A DNA stretch of 64,000 bases from Ceratotherium simum simum (GCF_000283155.1 NW_004454170.1:15557984-15621983), one strand, 5' to 3'. Positions 12,701 through 25,204 are shown, numbered from the stretch's first letter. Translations and numbers: made by a program. Notes: generated by a model from the sequence alone, not told the origin.

Positions 12701-13234
12701 AATATGTGTTGTGTGCCTAATTAGATTATAGTCTGTTTAATTTTTTCTTTCTACTTCCATATATTTCTTGAAACCTAATAAATGGAATTTGGGAAAAAAG
12801 TAGCAATATGAGAGAATGTTAATGTTTCTTTTTATACCCTTCTATGGTATAAGAATTTTTAACGTAAGCACATCTTACTTTCAAAATAAAAAAATCTAGT
12901 TAAAAATCAATATTTAAAACTCCAACAAAAACACCCTATCTTATTCCCTTCTGTATGCAGGAAACTCCAGGATATAAGGATTTGGATGAGGACTTGCATG
13001 ATTCTAAAACAAAGATTTGGCTGGCAGTTTTCTTCCTCCCAATATCAAGTCAATTTAATACAAATTTTTTAAAAGACCAAGTTTAATTATATATAAAACA
13101 AAAATATGGGGGGGGAATATTAATCTGTGAATTATAATGTACTCTGCTCTACTCTATGTAACATGTGACTTAACAACATAGATCAAGGATGATATCTGTG
13201 TGCATATCCATGAAGCAGCCGAGGCATGGTGACT

Positions 13235-13375
13235 GTTAGTAGTTATTATTATCACCGTCATCATTATTATAGCCACCGTTCATTAGCTGCTTCCTATGGG
13301 TCTAATACTGAGCTCCATATTTCACACATATTAACACATTCAATTCTCACAACAACCCAATGAGATTCCTGGTTA
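13235..13375 (-). mobile_element. Partial MIR SINE
   Basis: Reverse MIR 3' half: CATATTAACACATTCAATTCTCACAACAACCCAATGAG, 140 bp downstream (plus strand) of diverged ATTATTAT sequence. Lies about 300 bp past the exon 3 donor. Confidence 0.55.
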
Positions 13376-13672
13376 ATTGATTATTTAGTAGAATTATATA
13401 AAATTTTAAAAATATGGAGAAAATTTTAGGGTGGCAAATAGTAACTGAAATCTATAAATGAGTCTAGATTTATGGTATGAAGTAACTCTTTTATAGACTT
13501 ATGAGACACTTTTACCAGACATAGATCATAAAGTGGCTCCTGAATAACCTTCCTTCCAGTTAATCCTTCCTCACACACCTCTCTCAGCATGCCAAGTGCA
13601 GGTGATTCAGAACTTTCCCTCTGCAAACAGGCTCACCTTCCTATTACCTGCCACTCTCCTTTAGAGTCTTAC

Positions 13673-13881
13673 CTGTCCAGCAGCAGTTCCAGCACTTCTT
13701 TAGTGGAGGCAAAGCCTCTGTATGTTGACAGGAAGATGCTGATGTAGGTAAAGTCATTGTCCCCAAAAGCCGTCAGCAGGTTCTCCACAAGCTTCTCCAA
13801 GGTGCCAGCTTTTATGGTCCTGATCTTACAGGTCTCATACTGACTGACTGTATGTCCTGGAGGCAGCTGGTCCCCTTCAAC
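13673..13881 (-). CDS. RGL1: RGL1 coding exon 3 (start of REM/RasGEF_N domain)
   Basis: Exon of 209 nt: acceptor TTGTACAG at 13882 and donor CAG|GTAAGA at 13672. It codes for 69 complete residues starting VEGDQLPPGH and ending KEVLELLLD, plus two bases (AG) of a split arginine codon, so the donor is phase 2. The run KIRTIKAGTLEKLVENLL followed by TAFGDNDFTYISIFLSTYRG is the beginning of the RasGEF N-terminal (Ras exchanger motif) domain of the RalGDS family. TAFGDNDFTY and FASTKEVLELLLD fit RGL1 better than RALGDS, RGL2 or RGL3. The frame is undamaged, so this is a working exon and not a retrocopy. Function from the family: the protein activates RalA and RalB by GDP release and binds active Ras through a C-terminal domain not in this window. 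The pyrimidine tract before the acceptor is poor. Confidence 0.95.
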
Positions 13882-14042
13882 CTGTACAAGAAATTCATGA
13901 TTAAGATCAGGAGAAATGACTCCCTAAAGTAAAAGCGAAAACGTTGAAACAGCTGAAGCACAGCATGTCATGTTTTTCCTTGCTCTTATTTAACTTCCCT
14001 ACAAGTCACATAAGGCAATCCTCTCACCTGTGAGTGTAGCAG

Positions 14043-14066
14043 AGTGGTGGTGGTGGGGGGGGGGGT
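14043..14066. repeat. Poly-G run, C-rich on the RGL1 pre-mRNA
   Basis: GTGGTGGTGGT followed by 11 Gs (14055-14065). On the RGL1 pre-mRNA this is a C-rich pyrimidine stretch about 170 nt upstream of the exon 3 acceptor. The DNA strand could form a G-quadruplex. Confidence 0.8.
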
Positions 14067-14742
14067 GTATGTGCGTACTCCCTTCCTCTCTAGAAGTAGA
14101 GGTATTACTTCATTGTGGTTACATTTGCTTCTACTTACTCTCCTATCAAGAACTAGGTTGCCAGCATATTTTATCAAGGATGTTTTCTATAACCCCAGGA
14201 TCGAGTTTAGCAAATGTTATCAATCATTCCCTCTGTATTGTTCCATGTTAAGTTGTCAAACTCATTCTTAAAGACAGCTCCTACAGTGGGGTGCTGGAGC
14301 TGACTCATACTGGCTTTAGAGAGCTGACTGATAAACTGTTAAGATTTGTGTGAGCCAGCTGACATCATGTTGATAGCTTGAAACATCAGCCATGGTAGGA
14401 GTATATTCTCCATGGAAATACATGGAGATCTGACCATGGAAGGCAATATACTTTCTGACTCAGTATCATCAGCAATCAACTGAGTTGACTGAGAAGTGGC
14501 TGTACCAAGCAGCACTGGGCTAATCACTGGGGAGTAATGGAAAGAGTGGGTGGGTACATGACCCCTGTCTTCTGGAGACTTGCAGACTTGGAGACAAAAG
14601 AAGACATTTGCTCACGAGAAGTAGCTATCACATGAGAATGAAACTGTGAATGATACTGGTGGGCATAATTGCACCTTGGAGACACAAACCATAATACATA
14701 AGAACTGATTAGTGATAAAATCTCTAAAGCTTAAAAATTGAG

Positions 14743-14989
14743 GGCCAGCCTGGTAGCTTAGAGGTTGGCTTCGCGCACTCTGCTTTGGCGGCCCAGGGTT
14801 CACAGATTCGGATCCCAGATGTAGACCTACGCACTGCTCACCAAGCCATGCTGTGACAGCATCCCACATAAAAAATAGAGGAAGATGGGCACAGCTGTTA
14901 GCTCTGGGCCAATCTTCCTCAGCAAAAAAAAGAAGAATGGCAAAGGGTGTTAGCTCTGGGGGCCAATCTTCCTCACACACACACACAAA
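14743..14989 (+). mobile_element. ERE-type SINE
   Basis: Head GGCCAGCCTGGTAGCTTAG, paired GTTAGCTCTGGG tail units and a CA/A tail. Perfect 10-bp target duplication AAAAATTGAG at 14733-14742 and 14990-14999. Confidence 0.94.
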
Positions 14990-14999
14990 AAAAATTGAG

Positions 15000-17900
15000 T
15001 ATGAGGGAAGAGACCCGAATTGAAGAAAAATACAGGTGTGCCTTACATTCCACAATAAATCTATGTCTAACCATAGAGAGATGCAACTTTCAAAGTTTAA
15101 CTCATCCTTCATAGGCACTAGGGAAGATGACCTACCAAGAGGATCTTTTCCTAAAGCAAATAATCATTCTAAGTGATGCAAACAATCACCAGGCAATTTC
15201 TCTGAATTCTAAGTTTGAATTGTTTTATATCAGATTTTCCTAAATTGAAATCATCAGACGTGAAAATTAAAGAAGAGGGACAAAAAAAGAGAGAACTGAA
15301 TCTCTAAATGATGACATTTTGCTTACTAAGTGGCACGTTTGCTTTCTCTTCACCTGGCCTGGCAGAAGTTAAACCACTGCAAGGAAACTGGCTGGCGAGA
15401 TTGCTTTCAGTAAGACCACAGGGGTTGCAGTTGCTTTTAGAAGGGGTGAGAATAGCTTAATGTCACTGTGTCTAACTGCTAACAGGAATTAATATTAAGA
15501 CTCCAGCTTATGCGGTAGATGACTTGATTTCTTTATTTAATTATTGAAAGACACTTTTAGTTTCCCAGAGAGGCACCTGGTTCAGGCAAAATACGAAATG
15601 TTTCTTTAGGCCTCTTAGGCCTGTTGACTCAGATCACAGCCTAATAATTGTTTTGTATCACTCCATACGTAGTTTTAGAACAGGGCTAACAGTATCCATC
15701 TGTCTCCCAGGAGCTTCAATTAACTTTAACCAGAAATAATGAATGAAAAAGATATATGGTTTCAAAGTCTAATTACGTTTTTAATTACTTGGTACAGCGT
15801 GGCCCTAAGTGTGTGCTGTACAACACTGGTTCCAAGACAAAAGGTTCCATGGTCAACTTTGGGAACTACAGAGTTAAACAAAGTCAACTACACTCCTTTA
15901 CTGCAGAATTTCTTAGTCTTTAATATGCTAACATGTTACAAAACTCCAAGAGAAGGTTATGGCATAGGACATTTCCAAATAGATTTCCCTTTATTCTCAG
16001 AGCATCTTGCAGAACATTAGAATGAATATACTTTGATAACTATTAGCTTAATAAGTCACCATGACGCATTTAAAACTTAATTCCCATTTGTCACTTTTCA
16101 CATAAAAAAAGAAAAATCAAGACATTATAAAATATAATGTCAATTTTTATCTTCAAACATCTATATTCCTTTGATCTTTCTTAATATCAAAATTTAGGCT
16201 GTTTTGTGTATTTTACTTTGTCATTTCAAAAGACTCCATCAAAATAATTCTCAGCCTGACTATATTAAAAAGTAGTAGTTAAAAAAATATACTTCAATGT
16301 CAAATGTTAACAACGACAACAAGAGGAATGGCTTCTCAGTCTCGAGGGATATTCAAACTCTAATTCTAGATCAAGCTTCCCTACCTTGTGACGATGTCAG
16401 GGCTCCCTTCCCAAACAATTTTATAATTTGATGATTCTTATTTTCCTCACAATGCAAATTCCACTTTAAAATTAAATATTTTCTTATTGAAACTAACAAC
16501 TATTTAAAAGAACTAATTTTTCCCTGAGTATTGATGTGGCCAAAAATTCAAACACAGAGAAAAATGCTTGTCAAAGGACCTGATGAAGTAGGTCCCTTTT
16601 CCTGCCAGAAAGCAGATTTGGCAGGAAGCCAAGATTCTCCCTTGGGAAGGGGATCATGTTACTCATTAACCCAGTCTCTTCCTTTCAATCCTCCTTTTAC
16701 TCTGAAAAAAACCTCAGTATGCATGCCTGATCCCCGTATGTCCCTTTCACCGTTTTTGTTCCTCAGTGTTCGCATCTGTACATTAGGAAGAACCATGCCT
16801 GAGCTAACAGAATGGCTAATAAAATATTTTGAATATTTAGATTTTAAAAATCATTCTCTAAGTGCACTGAGTGAGCATCAATGACAGTATCATAAAATGA
16901 AGTAGAGGAATTGCTCTGGTGCTAAAACCATTCTCACAAAAATTAACAATGCATAGTAAGGTGTCAGAGCACTTGCTTAATGTCATTTTCTGCATATTTG
17001 CTGAGCACCCTAAAATCTACTTACTATAGCAGGGGGAAGAACAGGTTCTTGAAGATGAGTTCTAATTTACCATCATTCAAAATACAGTACATTTTATCTT
17101 CTTATTACTGGAATTACTTTGAAATAAAATTATACAAAAGTGAAACACAAAAATATATACTATGCCTTATGGTCAGCCTGGAGAAGCTAAAATTTTAGTT
17201 TCATTTTTGCAGCAAAATATTCAATAGCTACATAACCCTTTTAAGAGACTAATTTAGGATCTGTTTTTGTTTGTAATATCTCAATACCTTTGAATTCTAG
17301 TTTAAAAGAAGAGTAGGGGGAGGCGGGAAGAGAGCCTTGGCAGACAAGTGTTTAATAACCCAGACTTAGAGAGCAAGACCGGGAGGGCTGCGCCTGCCCT
17401 CGGGGTTAGCACGCTAACAGGAAACAGCTCAATCTGGATTTAATCAGAGACCATCGCTTTCCTGACAAGATCGTGATACTGAGGCCACAAAAATGTTTCA
17501 TGATTGTTTTTTTGGCCAATCTTCCTGCCATTAGAATTCAGCTTTTCCTGAGAGAATATGTCTGACTCCTATGGGGCAAATATCTAAAACCCTGCCCAAC
17601 TGTCCTAGCCGTGGAATTTCCATAATCATCAACTTTGGCATGAGGGGGACAGGAGAAAGAGAACGTGAGAGATGAAATGTGCCATATTTCAATTCTGCTT
17701 CCAGGATAGAGAAGTATACTCTTTCACCTTCTAAAACATGAACTGTTAACAACTTGGGTGTTTCTAATTTGAAAGAAAAAAATTTTTTTCTTCAATCAAA
17801 ATAATACTTCAGTCATCTGATACTTGAATAGGGAATGTGCTAAGTCAACAGCCTCAGTAGACTGGGGACAGTATGACGCCTTCTCCAAGCGACGCTCAGT

Positions 17901-18430
17901 GTTCAGTACATCAGTTCTCAGGCATTCTGGCCTGAGCAGAAAAGTAAATAGTGAGTACTATTCCAGTCATAACTCCCTAAGAAAATCTAAAGCCATATCC
18001 AAGGTTTTATAGGCTTTAAAAAGGTACACATTGCTGTCTCTACATTCATCCCAGAACATGAAGGGTACATTTTATACTTCCTTTTCAAATGACCTACAAC
18101 CACCATCCAGCAACAAGAAACCATCGTTGCATAGGAAATGCCACGAGATGACTCACAAATAAGCTCTGATCATCTGTCCATACTGCCCAAATATGTATGG
18201 ATTAAATGTCCTTGCCATGCAAAGAAAAAATACATGTATGTAATGGCACACAGCAGAGCATCATGGCGAAGCCAGTGCATCTGAGTATAGTGAGCTATTT
18301 ACACATGGGACATCCAGAGATGTAATGCATAGTCTATACAAAATCCTAGGGCATGTGGTGCAAGCTCACTGTCAGCTTCTGCTTTGTGTGAACTTCTATT
18401 TTGGGTATGAACTCACTTTTTTGCTAGGTT
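15000..18430. other. Intron 2 sequence with no clear feature
   Basis: No ORF I believe and no repeat I can name, except a possible MIR remnant near 16735-16835. The segment 17320-17480 is locally GC-richer and contains GTTAGC-AC-GCTAAC (17405-17418), a perfect short palindrome. It could be a conserved non-coding element. Confidence 0.4.
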
Positions 18431-18606
18431 AGGGTTGCCAGGACGCCCAGTTAAATTCTAATTTCAGATAAATAACGAATAATCAAATAATTTGTTGGCA
18501 CAAGTATGTATTTAGGACTTATACTGAAAAATGATTCGTTGTTTATCTGAATATTTCAAATTTAACTTGGCATCTTGTATTTTTATTTGGCAAGTCTGAC
18601 AACCCT
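18431..18606. mobile_element. Palindromic MITE-like element
   Basis: Both ends start AGGGTTG (inward), and the two halves are imperfect reverse complements. AGTTAAATTCTAATTTCAGA with ATAACGAAT on the left pairs with ACGAATCATTTTTCAG-type sequence on the right. The centre lies near 18515. The shape is that of an old foldback or MITE-type DNA transposon that is widespread in mammals. I cannot give its family name with confidence. Confidence 0.7.
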
Positions 18607-18639
18607 ATGCTAAATGCATACAATGGGCACAGAATGGAT

Positions 18640-19730
18640 CTCTCTTTCATTTATTATCTACTTATTCAGCCACACATTAACCAAACAGTACTATGCGCCA
18701 GGCACTCTGCGAGGTAATAGAGACATAAAAGTAAACAGCACACAGTTCTGACACCCAGGTTGTTCAGTCTGGTAGAGGAAACAGACACAAAGAAACCATT
18801 ATAATGCAACGTGAGTAGAATGGTGGAGAGAGAGGCAGATATCATGGAAGAACCAGGAGAGACCTGGCATAGAAGCGGCATCAGAAAAGGATTCCTGAGT
18901 AGGTGATGCTTTGCACTGGGATTTAAATTACGAATAGGAGTTAACAACATTGGGGAGGACGTAGCACGCAGAGAGACTAGGACAAACGAAAGCATTAAGA
19001 AGAAAAGAAGTGTAAGGGGGAAAACGTGGTTGCAGGAGCAATATGACAAACGGAATGAACTGCTTGGCTAGAAGGCAGCAGGAGACTACCTGTTTATGGA
19101 AGACTCAGTTGGAATCCCAAGGAGCTTAGACTCCATTCCCTTTGGGTTTAAGCACAGTCAGAGAAATCACAGTATGGAGGATAGATCTGATGGGAAGCTT
19201 TAAAGTTGAGAAAATCAGTAGGAAAATTGTTGATACTCCAGATGAGCAACTGTAAGAGCCTTAACTCGTGCAATGGTAATAGGGATAGAAAGCGGTGGGT
19301 GAAGAGACAAATTTAGAGACTATTCAGGAACTGTCAAGACTTAGTGATTAACTGGATGCAGAGGACGAAGATGAAGGAAAAGAGAATCAGGAATCTTTAC
19401 CTGATTTCTAGTGTAGATGACTGGATAATAGTGCCATTCATAGGAAAGAAAACTGAGGAGTGGAAGCGAGATTTTCTCGGAGCAGAGGTATTAAATTCCA
19501 CTTTAGAAATGAAGTATCTTTGGGATTTTCCAATGGTACAGTCCAACAGGCAGTTAGAATCTAGAAGTTGGGGAGAGGGGTCTAAGACGGAAATATGTAG
19601 AAGTTACATGATTAAAACAGCTTCACTCTTCCAGGCAGTGTGTGTAGAAGAGGAAGAGCAGAGGGCCGAGGATGGCATCTGGAAGAACACTAAAATTAAG
19701 AGGGTTCTAAGAACAAAGATGTCATGTGGC
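18640..19730 (-). mobile_element. Long L2 LINE fragment
   Basis: Begins on the plus strand with the reversed L2 tail (GCGCCAGGCACTCTGCGAGG) and runs on through sequence matching the reversed late L2 ORF, including CAGGCAGTTAGAATCTAGAAG near 19546 and the ACTAAAATTAAGAGGGTTC end. The open frames across it are chance. Confidence 0.7.
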
Positions 19731-22020
19731 AAATTTACACATTGCCTGATCTGTGGTAGCATTTCCAGCCAGAGAACCCAGAAGAAATCTTCACTGCCAG
19801 ATTCATATATACGCTAACATATGCACCTTCCATCTAATTATGCAAACATATCAAGGTCTAGCCAGCAATGCGCTGGAGCCAGCTTGTATAGCTTGCAAAA
19901 GCCAATTGTGCACACTCCTTCTCAATTCTATGTTCAATGACATCATGTTGGTATCATGAATTTGGCCATTATAGAATATTTACACCATGGAAATTGGCAA
20001 ATTGGCTACAAATCAAGGCTGTTCTGGAGAGCTGATTTATCAGCACACCACTGCCCAAGAGTCCCTCTCAGATTATGTCCATGGTAATTTCAAGAAACGT
20101 TTATACTGGTTGAACATTTTTCTGTGTCCACTCCACTTAAGGCATTTGTATTGTCATTACGATCTTTGACCTCATAGAAGATAGACAATTATGCCTCTGA
20201 ACTAAGAAAAAAGTAAATATATGGAGCAAAAAAGAAGTGGAGGATCATGTGCGTTGAGAAATGAATGTGCTCTAAAAAAATTACAAGATCCCCAAGAGTT
20301 GACTTTGCTTGAAGCCACATGTTAGGATGTGGTCAGGTTTCTATGATGAGTACCCTTCATCCTCAGGAAAATGCTAAGGGAGCTGTAATAACAAACAATG
20401 GCTAGTGTTTTATCACACAGAAATTCCAGCCCCCTCCGCCATCCTGTCTCAGCAGGGTTTCCTAGATCACCCCCATAGAGTCCAGGAACTCTCCTGGGGG
20501 AAACAGGAGGTTGTGTTTTCCATCTCCTAAAAAATAGTAATCTTCCTGGCTGTGAATCTGCTCGGCTCAATGTTAATCCATAACAGACTCGATCTTCTCT
20601 GACACAAATCCTTATTTCTGATATTCTGGTCCTCTTTTAAGGATTCCAAAAACTTTAAGGAGGCAGATTCAAAAATTAAGTGGATTTCAGGGAGTTTGTT
20701 GGGACTACATTTTTCAAATAAAATAATTTCACTTTTACATGCTACTTATCTGTTTGAAACTCAGAATGCTAATGATTAAGACATGAATTAACCTGAGTTC
20801 CACTTCCATTTCCGAGGCCAATTTACTATGGAACCTAGGGCAATAACAAAGTTTCAATGTCTTAGTCATCTACTTTATAAAATAAAGAAATCACATGCTA
20901 TTTTGAGAAGTTAAAGGATTTAGAGTTGCATGGGGGGAGGGAGGTTTGAACTACAATAGTCACTGTTTGCATTTGCCAAATAACATCACAAATCGTCACA
21001 TACAGTTTAGTATCCAGAGTGAACTTGCAAAATTCACAATTCTTTCCTTTCTGTCTCATTCAGAGCCTCAAATGCCCAAGGTCTTCATATCCTGAGGTCA
21101 CAGGTTAACAGGTGCCCTGGCTTTCTGGAATTCATTCTGTTTTTGTGCAACACAGCCAACCTCTGTCTGAAAAAGTCAGCAGGGGGTAGGGAGCTTCTGT
21201 GTGACCTAATATTCTCTGTGAATGAAGCCTGCGATGAATGGAAAGCCTTCCCCACGGCCTAGAAGCTTTCCCAGCCCACCATAAATCCCACAGACAGTTC
21301 CATGGGGTTTTATCTCCTTGTGAGATTTAAAGTGTTCCTTCAGCAATCTTTGAGGGGCGGGGGAGTGGGGAGAAGGCAGGGGGTGGAGACTGCCTGATGT
21401 TTCCAAACTTAGCCATTAGTTTGATTCTTATCCTGCATACCACATTAAGGAATCTCTTATCCTCTCCACTTTCCTATGGGATTAGTTCAGTTTTAAGCAA
21501 AGTAAACATTTAGTTCTCACTATTATTATCACCTATTACAATGATTAAGCATAAAAATCAAAGCTTCATTATCAAAATGCCAGTAAAATCATTACTTCCC
21601 TGGATTTCAAAAATCAAGTAATGACTCTGTTCAGCTTGCTCCTTTTCCCCTCCAAAACTAAATCTTTAAAGTCTATGTGGACTTATAAATTAAAATCTAA
21701 AATTTAACTTTACAGTTCCCATGAAGCTCTGGGACACAGAGCCTGCCCTCAGCACTGCATTTGGCACAGGTAATACTCCCAGATCATGGGCTTGTAGGAC
21801 TGGCTACCTTTGGAGCAAGCAGGTACCTTTCAAGCATACTATCAGGTGATCAAATCTAAGGCAAGGTATGAAGAACAATTTAGTTATCTTGAGTACATCT
21901 CTCTGAAAGATACACTGACGTAAACTGGCTTTTTTTTTTATTAATAGGCTTTCCTCTTCATAAGCTATAAATTAATTCTAAGAAAACCATCCTTATGCCC
22001 TAAATGAACAGGAAGAGAGG
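19730..22020. other. Intron 2 sequence, mostly unrecognised
   Basis: A weak forward MIR lies at about 20765-20910 (GAGTTCCACTTCCATTTCCG, then AGGGCAATAAC). The segment 20290-20600 is locally GC-richer and contains CCAGGA-ACTC-TCCTGG. A short G-rich stretch lies near 21355-21385. No gene seen. Confidence 0.4.
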
Positions 22021-22225
22021 GTCAGATATTTATTGAGCATTATAAGTCAGATGCTCAATCCTTACAACAATCCTCTAGTATAGAAATTATCCTCAATTTA
22101 CTTGAGGAAAATGAGGTTTGGAGAAGTGAAGGATCTCAACCAAAGTTACCCAGCCAATTAGCATAATTGACAGAGTCAGGATATAAAACCAGCCCTCTCC
22201 TTCTATTACAGTGTGTTATGTTAAA
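22020..22225 (-). mobile_element. MIR SINE
   Basis: Reverse MIR: CTCAATCCTTACAACAATCCT, ACTTGAGGAAAATGAGG, and the end near CCTTCTATTACAGTGTG. Confidence 0.7.
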
Positions 22226-23629
22226 ACGCAAAGCGACACGGTATTGGGTTTTCAGTCTCCATATTTGTACACCCAAGACTATCAGAACAACAGCTCAGAA
22301 TCTCCATGCTTCATAGAATTGTTGTAAGAAAGAGATAAAATTAGATAACAGACCTGAAGGCGTGTTGAATAGTCACAAGAACTATTTAGGATTCTACAAA
22401 TATAAGAAAATATTGTAGGCAATACTAAAATCCTTCTCTTTTCCCTTTCTTTCCCCTACCGCAATTACTTTCACCAAAAGTTAGGTCTTAACACATCAAA
22501 TGCTCTCTGGTATTATGCCTCTTACTTCCTGACACTAATTGGAATCTTTAATACCTAAGGATGAAAACATATTACTTTAGTGCTAAACACCTTCTTTGGA
22601 GGAAAACAAAAATCCCCCCCATAATTACAGTTTCTTAAGTGAGTAAATTAAGTCTAAGAAAGATGAATGATTTCACCCAAGGGCTCAAAGGAAGCCAGGA
22701 AAACAATGTCAGTAAGCTGTATGAGAAGCTACTGGATAATACAGTGACAGTGTAAGAACCCATGGGGAGCACTCGTGTCCCGCTCTGATTTCCAGGTTAT
22801 TAATTAATTTTCCTACTTCCTAGGTTTACAAGTCTCTCTAGTCAAGAGACAACTTCCTTCTATTTTTAGAAAGAAAGAGAAATGAAAGTAGAATGACAAC
22901 ACCATTATTATGGGATATAGCCAGACAAAGTGGCAGGTTTGTAAATGCTAACACTTAATGAAAATAAATAAAGAAGAAGAGTATCGAAAGGAATGATGGC
23001 TGGCAAAAAAATAGATCTAATTTCTCCAAACGAACAGAAACTGAAAAAGCAATCATTTTGTTCACTCGATTTCAACGTGACAAAAATATATATAAAAAGA
23101 TAGGTGTGTCAGTTGTAAAGAAAATATTTATCCGCCTAATAATATGCTTATCATTCCCATGGCTCATGACCCACTCTTGATGTCAGATGTCAAAAGAGCT
23201 TCCATTGTGCAAAGAACCCAAATGAGGTGCTAAGGGAATCTATAAGAGAAATTAAGGACTGTAATCTTTAAAAATTTAACAGTAGAAATTATAATATGAA
23301 TATGAATTTTTTCATTTAATGGCATGGAAGGAAAGGGATGTATAGAGCTTAATACTAGTGCATATTTGAAATAAAATAAATGCCAGGTAAATAAGCAGAG
23401 GCCTTACAGAGAGCATTTCAGAACTGATGGGGATAAAAACCTCTCACAACCCAGAGAATCAATGATCAGGCAGGCAGGCAGGGAAAAAAACCAGCATGGA
23501 ACCAAATTTTGTTTCTAGTTCCAATTCAATTAATCATCAAGTACCTGTTAGCGCCTTCTATTCATCTCAGCAGTGGGCTAGAATAACTCTTTTTAATTTA
23601 ATTGCTTTTGTTAGTTCCTAAATACAATT

Positions 23630-23720
23630 GAGTGGATTCAATCATTCAACAAATATTTTTGAGTCCCTACTAAGTGGCTGCTGGAAGCCAGAGGTAACAA
23701 CAGAGAACCAGACAGACAAG
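23630..23720 (-). mobile_element. L2 3' end fragment
   Basis: Reversed L2 tail: AATCATTCAACAAATATTTTTGAGTCCCTAC, then CAACAGAGAACCAGACAGAC. Confidence 0.55.
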
Positions 23721-23885
23721 ATGCCAACTCACAAAGATAAATCCATCTCCTCTACAACTAAAGAAGAAGAAAGTAGATTCATGAGCCATCGCTGACTGGA
23801 CCCGGGCTTGCTCTTACGGAGCCCATTCCCTTGAGTCAGAGTCTTCAAGTTATCTGATCCTCCGAGTTTTATGCTTCTCCACTAG

Positions 23886-23915
23886 AAATACTATAGAGAG
23901 AAATACTATAGAGAG
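23886..23915. repeat. Perfect 15-bp tandem duplication
   Basis: AAATACTATAGAGAG occurs twice back to back. It is followed within 10 bp by the palindrome GATGATGA-TT-TCATCATC (from about 23917) and more TAGAGAGA words to about 23972. Confidence 0.9.
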
Positions 23916-24334
23916 AGATGATGATTTCATCATCACATGCAAATAGAGAGAAGCTATGAATATAGAGAGAGCAACTCTTTCTAATCAATACTATATAACT
24001 ATAAATAGTAACTGCAGATGGGACCACTTACCAAATGGAAGTAAATATATACAGTCCTTGGCCATAGCTTCTCTGTGACACCTCCAGGAGAGCTCTGGTA
24101 ACAGACCAATGGATTGCATCGTTCACTGGTATAGGTCAAATCAGTTTTACTTTTAACCAAAGGCACTACTCACCTCACAAAGATAACAAATCAGACAACA
24201 TGTTCAGAAAAAGTCCTAAAGTTTTAATTACAGTAGTTTGATTTTCTGAATATAAAATATTTTAAGATTGTCTTTTGTGAAAAATGTCACTAAAACCCAT
24301 GTACATTTGGTGACTTATTTGTCTGTTTCCTTGC

Positions 24335-24490
24335 ACACACTAAACCGTTTTCAAGAGCATCACCTGGGGTGCTGGGTAAAATCACTGATTCCTGAGCCCA
24401 CGTTCCAGAGGTTCTGATGTGTAGACCTAGAATAAAGCCAAGGGATCTGCATTTTAGCCAGCATCCCAGGTGATTCTAAATGCAGAAGAT
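24335..24490 (+). mobile_element. MER5-like hAT DNA transposon relic
   Basis: Characteristic order: GAGCATCACCTGGGGTGCTGG, GATTCCTGAGCCCACG, CAGAGGTTCTGATGTG, GGGATCTGCATTTTAGCCAG, CCCAGGTGATTCT. Confidence 0.75.
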
Positions 24491-24589
24491 ACATTGATTA
24501 CCTTGGAAGAAATACTGTGCTTGACAATGTGCAAACAAAGATGAGTAAGGTTTATTTATAGGATAAAGGAGAACTTGATTAACTAACAC

Positions 24590-24666
24590 AAGCTTAGACA
24601 AAGCCACATGACCTCTCTTAGTCTTAGTTTCCTCGTCTGTAAACTGGGACGTTGTGAGGATGATTC
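24590..24666 (+). mobile_element. MIR fragment before an ERE
   Basis: CACATGACCTCTCTTAGTCTTAGTTTCCTCGTCTGTAAACTGGG is forward MIR. It ends where the next ERE was inserted. Confidence 0.6.
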
Positions 24667-24680
24667 AAAAAAAATGTGAG

Positions 24681-24886
24681 GGCCAGCCCCGCGGCTTAGC
24701 GGTTAAGTGTGCGCGCTCTGCTACTGGCGCCCGGGGTTCGGATCCCGGGCGCGCACCGACGCACCGCTTCTCCAGCCATGCTGAGGCTGCGTCCCACATA
24801 CAGCAACTAGAAGGATGTGCAGCTATGACATACAACTATCTACTGGGGCTTTGGGGGAAAAAAATAAATAAATAAAATTATTTAAA
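24681..24886 (+). mobile_element. ERE-type SINE, close to the canonical short form
   Basis: Head GGCCAGCCCCGCGGCTTAGC, B-box region GGTTCGGATCCCGG, then ACATACAGCAACTAGAAGG, ATCTACTGGGGCTTTGGG and an AATAAATAAA tail. It lacks the AGCTCAGG tail units of the other copies. A-run-ATGTG on both sides (24667-24678 and about 24887-24898) is the target duplication. Confidence 0.94.
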
Positions 24887-25204
24887 AAAAAAAATGTGGG
24901 ATATGCTTTGAACTGCTTAAGATAAAAGAACTATATAGTAAACTAAGGTATTACTAACATTCATGTCAATGACCTGAGATGCTTTCAAGCAAACCATGTG
25001 ATCTTTGTTATGTGTCTATCCTATGAAATTCAATGAGTTTTCCTATAAGAAGGGACTAACACTAGCCTATAAAGTTTACTTCTGCCCTCAATACTCTTCC
25101 ACCTGGTTGCCAATCCTATGGAAATGCTTCAGCACTTACCTCCTGTGGTATCCCTGCAGAATCGGCACTATCGATTCTCTCTTCCAACTGTCTGCCCCTC
25201 TTGC

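Larger units (their letters stand above)
1..13672 (-). other. RGL1: RGL1 intron 3, partial
   Basis: Everything left of the exon 3 donor. No further RGL1 exon is found before the window edge, so intron 3 is longer than 13.6 kb and exon 4 (expected to begin with the rest of the split Arg codon, then YGN) lies outside. The stretch is mostly L1 sequence on the plus strand, antisense to the gene. Confidence 0.75.

Noticed and set aside
14612..15118. 168-codon minus-strand frame
   Set aside because: It lies across an ERE read antisense; its Trp/Pro/Glu-rich text is the SINE.
19344..19817. 157-codon plus-strand frame
   Set aside because: Lies mainly on a reversed L2 relic; no protein-like features.
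24681..24886. tRNA gene, because of A/B-box-like sequence
   Set aside because: The tRNA-like part is the SINE head, followed by SINE body, A-tail and target duplication.
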